Positions 1 through 7,034 of a stretch of 64,000 nucleotides of DNA are shown here, piece after piece. The position numbers were made by a program, and so were the translations under genes. The DNA is from Acidobacteriaceae bacterium (GTDB taxonomy: Bacteria > Acidobacteriota > Terriglobia > Terriglobales > Acidobacteriaceae): contig PLBY01000149.1 in assembly GCA_003134655.1 (NCBI GenBank), forward strand, positions 1 through 64,000, written 5' to 3'. The notes below the pieces were generated by a model. That model was not told the DNA's origin. It did not search any database and saw only the letters and a program-made list of their open reading frames with translations. The stretch's first letter is position 1, and every line of letters begins with the position of its first letter.

Positions 1-300
1 TTCACCAACGGCCCAAAACGGAAACCTATAGAACTCATGTTTTGAATGAGTTGCCCTGAGGATTCTTCGTAAGACAGGAACAGACACCGTTCTCCACGTT
101 TACAGCCCTCTATTGCGAACGCAGCCGCGAGGCTCGTTTTTCCGGTGCCTGCGGTACCCGAAGCGAGAACCGTGCTACCTTCTTTACCCATGCCATTCCC
201 TCAGTATTCAATGCCAGCTGCTCGCTAGCGTCTTCGTGAATTGTCGTGCTGGTCTGACCGTAGGAGCAAAGAGCTCACTCCTTGTTCCAATCGCCTGGGC
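1..300. other. no gene recognised at left edge
   Basis: Open frames exist here on the plus strand, but none has a recognisable domain, a convincing ribosome binding site or a family-like composition. The stretch is downstream of the minus-strand DUF892 gene and holds nothing I can name, apart from the hairpin just to its right. Confidence 0.5.
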
Positions 301-330
301 TGGCGGCCCTACGAACATGTTGGGCCGCCA
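301..330 (-). terminator. strong hairpin after DUF892 gene
   Basis: A perfect 9-bp inverted repeat (TGGCGGCCC, 12-nt loop, GGGCCGCCA) lies about 48 bp beyond the stop of the DUF892 gene. There is no T-run after it in either direction, so it may be a Rho-assisted terminator or an mRNA-stabilising stem rather than a classical intrinsic terminator. Confidence 0.4.
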
Positions 331-377
331 ACTTCATCACCGCGACTGGGTGAGTCTCCGAGCAGAATCCGGTTTAC

Positions 378-929
378 TTACGCGACACGTTTGGACGTCT
401 TCACGCTCGGTTTCGATTCGCCCTGCTCTTTCCGAGGGCTTTCTTCATTGGCTTGTGTATTGATCTTTGCGGCGAGTTCGGTCAACTTTTGGTCGGTTTG
501 CTTTTCTTCTGCGAGAGTCTCTTCCAGCAAGGAAGCGTGCTTGGTTTCTCCGAGAACCTTGGCAAACTCAGAGACCGCCCCATACGCTGCCATCTCATAG
601 TGTTCCACTCGTCGGGCCGCGCCAATCAACCCTGCGTCCAACACCGCGCCTTCGAAGCCTTCTTCGCTGACCTCGGAGCCTTCCTTAACCAGACCCTCCA
701 TGCCTACACATTTCTTGCCCTTTGGACTCTCACCCAGGGCTTCAAAGATCTTGTCAAGGCGCTGAACGTGACCTTCGGTCTGTTTTAAGTGCTTTTCGAA
801 TCCCTGTCGTAGCTCCGTTGCGGAGGCAGCAGCGGCCATTTTCGGAAGCGCTTTGAGTAATTGGCTCTCCGCGCTATACAAGTCTTTCAATTCGTCGACA
901 TACAGTTTCTTGAAGCTATCGTTTGTCAT
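378..929 (-). CDS. YciE/DUF892 ferritin-like stress protein
   Basis: A 183-residue protein of the DUF892 (YciE) family, a helical ferritin-like fold linked to osmotic and oxidative stress; its biochemical role is unknown. The family core spans about residues 1-155, starting with the typical LYVDELKDLYSAE helix and including the GKKCVGMEGLVKE segment and the late EEKQTDQKL helix with acidic residues that could bind metal. A charged Lys/Ser tail follows. GGAGG lies 4 nt before the ATG and fixes the start. It heads a run of minus-strand stress genes and has a second, frameshifted copy at about 3.2-3.7 kb. Family assignment is firm; function is inferred from the family. Confidence 0.9.
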   Translation of the reverse strand: MTNDSFKKLYVDELKDLYSAESQLLKALPKMAAAASATELRQGFEKHLKQTEGHVQRLDKIFEALGESPKGKKCVGMEGLVKEGSEVSEEGFEGAVLDAGLIGAARRVEHYEMAAYGAVSEFAKVLGETKHASLLEETLAEEKQTDQKLTELAAKINTQANEESPRKEQGESKPSVKTSKRVA

Positions 930-1007
930 GTTTCCTCCAGTAGATGATTGAGTTCCATTGGTATGAAAGAAAAGCCCGAGCTAATGTGGCCTGGACCAAA
1001 TCAAAGT

Positions 1008-1631
1008 CTAGGAAGCGCGACGATGGCCGCCCTCCGAGGACTTCGGCTTTACTTCTGCCATTACTTCTTCAGCTTTCCCGACCGTCTCCAACAGCGTTTT
1101 CATGTCATCGGCGTGCTCTTCCTCCTTGGCGAGAATCTCTTCCATCATCCGTTTACTTGTGGGATCGTTGTCGCCCAGGTAGCGGATAATCTCAGAGTAG
1201 GATTCGACCGCAATGCGCTCGGCCACCAAGTCTTCGCGAATCATTTCGACAAGCGTTTCCCCTTCGACGTATTCTGAGTGGCTCCGCGTCAGCATGCCTT
1301 CGGGGTTGAAGTTGGGCTCCCCATCCAGTTGAGTGATTCTCTCCGCGATCTGATCGGCGTGACCCTGCTCTTCGGCCGCGTGTTCGAGAAACTCTTCCGC
1401 GACCGCCTGCGAGTGGATGCCCTTGGCCATGTAGTGATGACGCTTGTAGCGCAGCACGCAAACGATCTCCGTGGCGAGTGCCTCATTGAGGACGCGCAAG
1501 ACGACCGTCCGGTCGCCTTTGTAGCTGTCTGTAACCGCTCCGTCTTGAATGTGCTGACGGGCACGTCGGCGAATCTCTTTGATGTCAGTCAAGAACGAAA
1601 GTTTCTGTGGCTCAGAAGTCTTTGAAGTCAT
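1008..1631 (-). CDS. ferritin-like (bacterioferritin-type) protein
   Basis: A 207-residue ferritin-like protein. Two acidic helix pairs carry di-iron-type motifs: EEQGHAD in the first half and KEEEHADD in the second, each with an upstream Glu-containing helix (ATEIVCVLR; LVAERIAVE). This is the usual four-helix layout of bacterioferritin-like proteins, which store iron or protect DNA and cell from oxidants. The frame is open further upstream to 1787, but the ATG at 1631 is preceded by AAAGGAG at about 8 nt, and the upstream extension is Arg-rich with no family similarity, so 1631 is chosen. It sits between the DUF892 and YtxH genes in the same orientation. Confidence 0.85.
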   Translation of the reverse strand: MTSKTSEPQKLSFLTDIKEIRRRARQHIQDGAVTDSYKGDRTVVLRVLNEALATEIVCVLRYKRHHYMAKGIHSQAVAEEFLEHAAEEQGHADQIAERITQLDGEPNFNPEGMLTRSHSEYVEGETLVEMIREDLVAERIAVESYSEIIRYLGDNDPTSKRMMEEILAKEEEHADDMKTLLETVGKAEEVMAEVKPKSSEGGHRRAS

Positions 1632-1737
1632 CGGTCGTGCTCCTTTCTGCGGGATGTAGAGCTCTAGCAGTTGACGGCCCCTCTGGCGAGCCGCGCTCCC
1701 CATCAGTTCGGGAGTTTCCCTGGCTGGTTGGCGAAAC

Positions 1738-2007
1738 TCAAGCCTGCTTCGCTTGGCTGTATGCTTCTTGTCCCGCCTCCATCGCATCCTGTACTTGGTC
1801 TTGCGCTAGAGCTACGGTTTTCTGTGTTCTCCGCTTTAAATCTTTGCCAGTGCCGCGGACCTGATTGACTCCATCGCTGACCCCGGCGGCAATATCGCCC
1901 CGTAGTTCCTCTCCGGTTTTGGGCGCAAGGAGTAAAGCAGCCACGGCACCTGCGGCAGCCCCCATTGCAAAGGTTAGAATCGTTCCTGCCTTATGATCTC
2001 TTGTCAT
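1738..2007 (-). CDS. YtxH-domain small membrane protein
   Basis: An 89-residue protein of YtxH type: an N-terminal hydrophobic glycine/alanine helix (about residues 6-27, ending in LLLAPKTGEELR) followed by an amphipathic, coiled-coil-like tail rich in Gln, Ala and Asp. The LAPKTGEELR motif right after the membrane segment is the family hallmark. The start at 2007 is set by AGGAGG 6 nt upstream; an in-frame ATG at 2040 lacks such a site. Family members accompany general-stress regulons, which fits the neighbours. The molecular role is unknown. Confidence 0.85.
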   Translation of the reverse strand: MTRDHKAGTILTFAMGAAAGAVAALLLAPKTGEELRGDIAAGVSDGVNQVRGTGKDLKRRTQKTVALAQDQVQDAMEAGQEAYSQAKQA

Positions 2008-2102
2008 CGCGATCCTCCTATACCAATAGCTATCCTGCACAATCCTGAACTTGATTTTAGGGAGAAAAGGAGGAAGTTGTGATTAGACTTCCTCCGCTTG
2101 GG

Positions 2103-2684
2103 TTAATGGGTTCCGCGCGCCGGCTTACTGGTCACGTCACGATCTGTTGTCTTGGTATCAACGGAGGATTCTCCCGTGGAGGAAACATCCTCTGCGCCCG
2201 TAGACTTCAGGACTTCCTTGGCACGCTTGATCTCCTCACCCGTGTCGCAATGCACGGAGAGGAGAATTCCGCCCTTCTGCAGGCGGCCTTCATATCGCTT
2301 TGCTTCGAATTCAGGGATACCCGCGCCGATCAAGGCGCCGGTAGCTCCGCCCACTGCTCCCCCAACGCCCAGCCCCGCCAGCCCTGCCATGATCGGACCC
2401 GCGGCGATGAATGGGCCGAGGCCAGGAATCGCCAAAAGACCAACACCTGCCAGCAGGCCGAGCGTGCCACCAATTACGCCACCGGTGGTCACGCCTGCTG
2501 CCGCACCCTCGGGCGCTTTCGTAGCCTTTTCCGTGCCCATGTCTTTGGGGCCGCCGAGACTCTCCGGCAACAGTACGGAAATATCGGAAGCCGGGAAACC
2601 CGCTTTCATGAGTGAATCCGTGGCGTTTTCGGCCGCAATACGAGTCGAGTAGATTCCAAATACCCCTACTTTTTTACCTGACAT
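2103..2684 (-). CDS. general stress protein 17M-like glycine-zipper protein
   Basis: A 193-residue protein. Residues 1-50 (KVGVFGIY, then ADISVLLPES) resemble the general stress protein 17M/YflT fold. Residues about 60-125 are a Gly/Ala-rich, glycine-zipper-like hydrophobic region with two potential membrane hairpins (VTTGGVIGGTLGLLAGVGLL and the following AGLAGLGVGGAVGG). The next segment (YEGRLQKGGILLSVHC, EEIKRAKEVLKSTGAEDV) is a ferredoxin-like element seen in such proteins. The tail is hydrophilic. AAAGGAG lies 8 nt before the ATG. Likely a membrane-associated stress protein; the precise job is unknown. Confidence 0.8.
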   Translation of the reverse strand: MSGKKVGVFGIYSTRIAAENATDSLMKAGFPASDISVLLPESLGGPKDMGTEKATKAPEGAAAGVTTGGVIGGTLGLLAGVGLLAIPGLGPFIAAGPIMAGLAGLGVGGAVGGATGALIGAGIPEFEAKRYEGRLQKGGILLSVHCDTGEEIKRAKEVLKSTGAEDVSSTGESSVDTKTTDRDVTSKPARGTH

Positions 2685-2729
2685 TTGTAATTCTCCTTTG
2701 AGTGGAGGCTAATTTCGATTTGTTCCTGG

Positions 2730-3134
2730 CTACTTCGAAGGTGCGATTTCGAGTTTATTGGTTACGTTTGCCTCTCCAGCGACTGTCGCTGCCTTTGCCT
2801 GGAGGTTGTTTTTCTCATCTTCAGACCGCACCGGCCCTCGGAGTGTGACTTTGCCGTATTGAGTGATGATTTTGATGTTGTGTGCGTAGGTGGAGAGGCT
2901 CGTATCATCATGAACGGCTTTTCGGATTTTCTGTGTGATGGCGCGGTCCGAAGGATTGGTCTTCTGTTGGTCGGCGGTAGGGCTTGTCTGATCCTTGTTT
3001 TTCTTGGTGTTGTCGGGCGCCGTCTGCTGGTTTTCTTGATTCCGCGGGACTGGCATGGCCATCAGCGACGCGCCGAGAGCCAGCGAGCCTAAAGCCAGCA
3101 TCAATCGTTGTGATTTGATAAGACTTCCCTTCAT
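2730..3134 (-). CDS. secreted BON-domain (OsmY-like) protein
   Basis: A 134-residue protein with a signal peptide (about residues 1-26, hydrophobic ALGSLALGASLMA), a low-complexity Gln/Asn/Lys/Thr linker (about 30-62) and one BON domain (about 64-132: TQKIRKAVHDD, then GKVTLRGPVRSEDEKNN and VTNKLEI). BON domains bind membranes, and single- or double-BON proteins such as OsmY act in the periplasm under osmotic stress. A strong AGGAGG precedes the ATG. It lies between the Gsp17M-like gene and the frameshifted DUF892 copy, all on one strand. Confidence 0.85.
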   Translation of the reverse strand: MKGSLIKSQRLMLALGSLALGASLMAMPVPRNQENQQTAPDNTKKNKDQTSPTADQQKTNPSDRAITQKIRKAVHDDTSLSTYAHNIKIITQYGKVTLRGPVRSEDEKNNLQAKAATVAGEANVTNKLEIAPSK

Positions 3135-3173
3135 TTCTATTCCTCCTTTTGAATTGTTCGACGACGCGACTAG

Positions 3174-3723
3174 CTACGCTCGGGCCGCCTTGGTCTTCGC
3201 GGCTTTTCCCGACTTGCTGCCTGCATCCGATTCCTCGGAGCTGGCGGCCTCGATGTTGATCTGGCCCGCCAGTTGAGTCAGCTTCTTGTCTGTCTCCTTC
3301 TCTTCCTCGAGAGTCTGCCTCAGGAGCAACACGGCCTGGTCTTCTCCGAGAATCTTTGCGTAAGTGCTGACACAGCCGTAACCGGCGATTTCGTAGTGCT
3401 CCCCCCTGAGCGGCGGAGATAAGCCCGGCATCCAATTCCTCGGGCGCGGGATCTTCCGCGATCAGTTCGCCGCCTTCTTTGATGAGGCCCTCCATGCCCT
3501 TGCATTTCTTGCCATTCGGGCTTTCTCCGAGAGCTTTGAAAATCTTTTCGAGGCGTGCTACGTGTTCTTTCGTCTGCTCCAAGTGCCCTTCAAAACCCGC
3601 GCGCAAGTCCCCGGAAGTTGAGGCTCTGGCCATCTTAGGAAGGGCTTTCACCAGCTGGTTCTCCGCGCTGTAGAGATCCTTCAGTTCCTCGACGTAAAGA
3701 TGTGTCAAGCGATTCAATTTCAT
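3174..3723 (-). pseudogene. second DUF892/YciE gene, frameshifted
   Basis: The N-terminal part (from 3723: LYVEELKDLYSAE, later GKKCKGMEGLIKE and LDAGLISAAQ) reads in one frame. The C-terminal part (EHYEIAGYG, EEKETDKKL, ending at 3174) reads in another. Compared with the intact copy at 378-929, the shift falls at a run of six Gs (minus strand) around 3405-3415 and is explained by one missing base: the intact version would read roughly AAQ-R-V-EHYE. Past the shift, the upstream frame runs on without meaning to 2908. The ATG at 3723 has AAAGGAG upstream, so expression signals are intact. It may be a true recent pseudogene, a phase-variable tract or a sequencing error. Confidence 0.8.
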
Positions 3724-3943
3724 TTAAGTCTCCTTTTAAAGCCGTAATCGTAACGTTGTTCGAACCGTTCAACTTCTAAATCGACGGTGGCCCTCTTTCA
3801 CCGGGACATTGGCTCCCACCGGATCTGGCATTGGCAGCGTTCCACACGCTTCCTGGATTGCGCCACATCTCCGGGCTAGCGGCTCTCAAGCGGTACCCGC
3901 GCAATGATCAACCTATGATTCTGCCGTCACGTTGCGAGCGGGT

Positions 3944-4021
3944 TTAAAAGTGGCTGAAAAGTCCGATCAAAATAATGATGGGGATCGGAATCCCAAGCAG
4001 CAAGAGCAAAATTGAACGCAT
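3944..4021 (-). CDS. 25-residue hydrophobic membrane peptide
   Basis: A very short gene encoding 25 residues: Met-Arg-Ser, then an almost unbroken hydrophobic stretch (ILLLLLGIPIPIIILIGLF), then Ser-His-Phe. One membrane helix with a central G-I-P-I-P-I kink is evident. I know similar tiny single-span proteins with a GIPIPI core from other soil bacteria, where they are unannotated or hypothetical. A purine-rich AAAAAGGGG lies about 9 nt before the ATG. It sits just downstream (32 nt) of the 290-residue membrane protein on the same strand, so co-transcription is likely. Function unknown; the conserved-looking core argues against a chance ORF. Confidence 0.6.
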   Translation of the reverse strand: MRSILLLLLGIPIPIIILIGLFSHF

Positions 4022-4053
4022 CTGTGTGCCCCTTTTTGGAAATCAAAAGCGCG

Positions 4054-4926
4054 TCAAATCGTAACTACATGATCGCGTTGCTTTCCTCCGATGGTCGCGG
4101 CAAAGCTCGCGCAAAAAGCGCCGATCAAAAGAGCGAGGAATGTCCAGTACAAGGAATGTGCTACGGTCTTGCGGGCGGTATCGGCCGCTTGCCGGGCCTG
4201 GCTGAGAACGTCAGACACGCGTTGTTCGGCGTCGGTCTGACTGAGGCCCGTTCTTGCTGCTACCAATTGACCTAGATAAGTTTTGTCGGCTGCGGGAACA
4301 TCTTTCTGTCGAAGCGCGTTCGCAAAAATGCTTCCGGCCTCGGCACGTATCGAAGCGTCAGTCGTCTCCGACGCTGGACGGTCCGAACGAAACAATGTGT
4401 CTACGAAATACTTGTTGGGATCAGAGGCCTGGCCGTCCGACTGAGCACTTGTTGCCTTCCCGGAAGTGATGGCACCGAGCTGTGCCCCTCCTCCGACCAT
4501 GGACGTGGCTGCCGATGCTAAAAACGCAGCCGTGATTACCAGACCAACCGCCCACACCAGAAAGCCGTGCGCGGTATCCCGGAAATATACTTCGTTCGTG
4601 TGGATATTGACCCACTTCGTGCGCAATCGGCCCGCCAAATAGCCACCCATTGTCGCAGCGATGATTTGCGTGACGATCAGCCAGACGATAGCGCCGATAC
4701 CGATCGCGGAGGCCGATGCGCCCATGTTTGACCACGGCGAAACGGAGGACAAGCCGATGCCTGTGCCCAATGCGAGCAGGATCAGCGACAAAGCGGCAGC
4801 CGCAAATGCACCAGCAAGTACCGCCGGCCAAGACACACCGGAGGAGGGCGCTTCATTCTTGAGTGAAGTATCGGCAAAACCGGGCTTCCGGGAGACAGCC
4901 AAAGGTGGAACTGCGGAGTGCGCCAT
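4054..4926 (-). CDS. multi-span membrane protein of unknown function
   Basis: A 290-residue integral membrane protein. The N terminus is soluble (1-30). Segments at about 32-58 (WPAVLAGAFAAAALSLILLA), 70-98, 122-145 and 262-285 are hydrophobic, and between the last two lies a large soluble Ala/Gln/Asp-rich loop (about 150-255) with coiled-coil character. GGYLAGRLRTKW after the second helix is typical of a family of uncharacterised membrane proteins in acidobacteria and rhizobia. GGGAGG lies close before the ATG. It is the most upstream gene of the minus-strand stress cluster. No enzymatic motif is visible. Confidence 0.7.
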   Translation of the reverse strand: MAHSAVPPLAVSRKPGFADTSLKNEAPSSGVSWPAVLAGAFAAAALSLILLALGTGIGLSSVSPWSNMGASASAIGIGAIVWLIVTQIIAATMGGYLAGRLRTKWVNIHTNEVYFRDTAHGFLVWAVGLVITAAFLASAATSMVGGGAQLGAITSGKATSAQSDGQASDPNKYFVDTLFRSDRPASETTDASIRAEAGSIFANALRQKDVPAADKTYLGQLVAARTGLSQTDAEQRVSDVLSQARQAADTARKTVAHSLYWTFLALLIGAFCASFAATIGGKQRDHVVTI

Positions 4927-5178
4927 ATGCCTCCCTTCTTAGAGTCAACAGCGAGTGATCCCAAAGGGGGGAATCTAAGTCACTGGAACAAAGCTTGTCT
5001 GTCGTGTAAGCGACACATTTCAATTTGGGTCACAGAGTGCAACCGCAGATGTGGATGGTAGGGTCTGACACGCACAATTCGAAGACGCGGGAGGCACTTC
5101 GGGTGGCTGGGCCTAACAATATTGCCGAGGGTGTCGAAGGAGATTGGCACACTCGTTGTGGATCTACCCCGAGTTTCT

Positions 5179-5394
5179 TCACCCGGGGGACAGCGTCGAA
5201 CGATTGATGGCCATGCGGGCCGTGCGGTCCAATATCCTTTGCAAACTGATCAATCGGAACATCGGGGCGGCTGCGAGTCGTTCGGCGTCGTGGAGGTCCT
5301 CATAGCCCGCCAAGCGGCTATAGACCGACTGCCGCAGCAGATCGGCCAGGATGACACGGGAAAGACGGAAGGCTACGTCATTTATCTTGTCCAA
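5179..5394 (-). pseudogene. IS1380-type transposase fragment
   Basis: A 71-codon frame with a run matching the N-terminal part of IS1380-family transposases: DLLRQSVYSRLAGYEDL followed by DAERLAAAPMFRLI. The catalytic core (DMDST-type region and beyond) is absent, and downstream frames are degenerate. The first codons overlap the 3' end of the Crp/Fnr gene, so the end of that regulator reads into transposon-derived DNA. A remnant only; no terminal repeats were found by eye. Confidence 0.55.
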
Positions 5395-6103
5395 TCGGGT
5401 TGTACTGATCGATTGCTCCGTAACACTCGCAGGTGCGATCTTCGAGTCTTGCGCGACTCAAGATCTGAACTACGCCACGGGTGTATTCGATGGCGTGCTT
5501 CTCCCGCAGAATACCTGCTGCGCTGCTTAGGGTCGGTCGGTCCGTTCCTAGCATGGTCGCAAGGAAATCGTGGGTGATAGCGAAGGTCGGAGATTCCACT
5601 CTGTCCTGAGTAATGAGTAGCCAACGGGTGAGCCGCTGTTCAATATTGTGGAGCCGATTGCAGGCCGCCGTTTGTGCGATGCACATCCCCTGAAATACTG
5701 CGTAATGGCCCATAATCAGTCGAAGCTTGGGAGTTGATCGCAAGACGCCCTGCAATGCGCTAGTTCTCACTCTGAACCCGCCTCCGGAAATTTGTACAAT
5801 CATGCGCACCGGGCTCCTGGACACGCCGAAGAGGGCCGGGATCCCTGCAAACCCTTCCTTGCCTACCTCTCCCACTTCAACAGTCTTTCCATCTTTCATA
5901 GCAACGACAAGAGACACCATACCTGCATTCGGGAAATATACAAACTCGACTAGTTGGTTCGGTTCGTGGAGACTAAGATTGTGAGGCATGCTGAGAAATT
6001 GTAGGTGAGGACAAATGAGGCCGTGCTCGTCGTCGGGAATGGATAGAAGGATCTTGTTATATACCCGGTTTCCCGCAGGGGTTGTCCGGCCGTTCGACGG
6101 CAC
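5378..6103 (-). CDS. Crp/Fnr-family transcriptional regulator
   Basis: About 241 residues from a GTG at 6103 (GGAAG upstream); the open frame extends to 6253 but begins with TTG and a low-quality leader. The first half is a cyclic-nucleotide-binding-like jelly roll (VEFVYFPNAGMVSLVV, GKTVEVGEVGKEGFAG). The C-terminal part carries a Crp_2-type winged helix (ITHDFLATMLGTDRPTLS, then LREKHAIEYTRGVVQI). The conserved Arg/Glu cAMP signature is not obvious, so a different or no ligand is likely. It may regulate the neighbouring stress cluster. Its last residues overlap transposase-derived sequence, so the natural C terminus may have been altered. Confidence 0.8.
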   Translation of the reverse strand: MPSNGRTTPAGNRVYNKILLSIPDDEHGLICPHLQFLSMPHNLSLHEPNQLVEFVYFPNAGMVSLVVAMKDGKTVEVGEVGKEGFAGIPALFGVSRSPVRMIVQISGGGFRVRTSALQGVLRSTPKLRLIMGHYAVFQGMCIAQTAACNRLHNIEQRLTRWLLITQDRVESPTFAITHDFLATMLGTDRPTLSSAAGILREKHAIEYTRGVVQILSRARLEDRTCECYGAIDQYNPIGQDK

Positions 6104-6340
6104 GACTCGCTTCCGACGGCTGTTCTCTGTGGGTTCATGCTTCTGGTTTTCAAACGGATCTCCCGAAACGCTGCGCACGCTATGTGACAAGCCGGCCTCC
6201 TTATTTCTGGGTGCTTCTTGGGGGCAGCTGAGCCTTACGCCACACCTTTTCAAGCTTTGCAGGCATGAGCTCAGTAAGTCTATGCCACAACGAAGCGGAG
6301 GATCTACGCCTCTATCTGGGCATCGCTTGAAAGTCGGTGG

Positions 6341-6880
6341 TTACTCGTGCAGGACAACACTCAGCAGGGAAGTGTCGACATGCAGCCCGCCATTATACTT
6401 AATGAAGCCCAGTTTCCTGAATTTATTATATTCATGAATAAATTGACCCGGGAGCGCGTTGCGCCAATCATTTCCGCCAGCATCTCCTGCGTTATTTTGG
6501 GAAGCATCTTTTGCGGTTGGGCGGCCGTAGCGAGCGAGCAGCAAAAGAGTCCGGACCAGCCGTTTCTCGGTGGAGTTAAAGAGCTGATCGATCAAATCCT
6601 GCTCGATTCGGATATTCCGCGTAAGCATATAAGCCACGAAGCGGTCGGAGAACGCATGTTGGGGTTTAGGGCGATACGTTCCTTTCGCGAAACAGAACGT
6701 GGTTCCCGCAGGGTGGGTGTTAAGCGCTCTCTGAATGTTGGCATTGCTGGTTCCGCCGGCGATCTGAACACCCCTACAGCTCTGTGCGCATACGGGAAGG
6801 ACAGCACTCCACCATAAAGAGAGAGCCCCCAACGCCACAAGAGGAGCACCGCCATTGCACACGACGAGTTTCATACCCAC
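6341..6880 (-). pseudogene. chimeric remnant: beta-helix N terminus fused to Crp/Fnr C terminus
   Basis: A 179-codon frame made of two unrelated parts. Residues 1-73 look like the start of a secreted parallel-beta-helix protein: signal peptide, then CRGVQIAGG, NIQRALNTHPAGTTFC, AKGTY. From about residue 75 it becomes the C-terminal half of a Crp/Fnr regulator (SDRFVAYMLTRNIRIE, EKRLVRTLLLLARYG, and KFRKLGFIKYNGGLHV at the end). The DNA-binding helices between these are present only in another frame (QEMLAEMIG, TRSRVNLFMN), because an upstream shift is compensated by a 5-bp ATAAT insertion near 6430. The fused frame therefore has no working helix-turn-helix. Best read as a recombination scar. 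Confidence 0.75.
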
Positions 6881-7034
6881 AACCTTTCGAACTTGCGTTC
6901 AGCGAGTGAGCTATGGTTTTGCTTTGGGAAGAACATCCAGGCCGCGCAGCCGAACTGCGGGCCCACCTGTGGGGCCGGCGCCACCGCGACTTGCAAGAAA
7001 CCGACTAGAGATCGGAGCTGTGTGATGTCGATTC

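Noticed and set aside
2908-3723. Single 271-codon protein covering the second DUF892 gene
   Set aside because: Only its first part is DUF892; after the G tract it reads out of frame through the rest of that gene and into the BON gene. Treated as a frameshifted gene instead.
6930-7000. GGCCCAC/GTGGGGCC hairpin after the six-hairpin gene as a terminator
   Set aside because: The stem needs a bulge and there is no T-run; too weak to list as a terminator.
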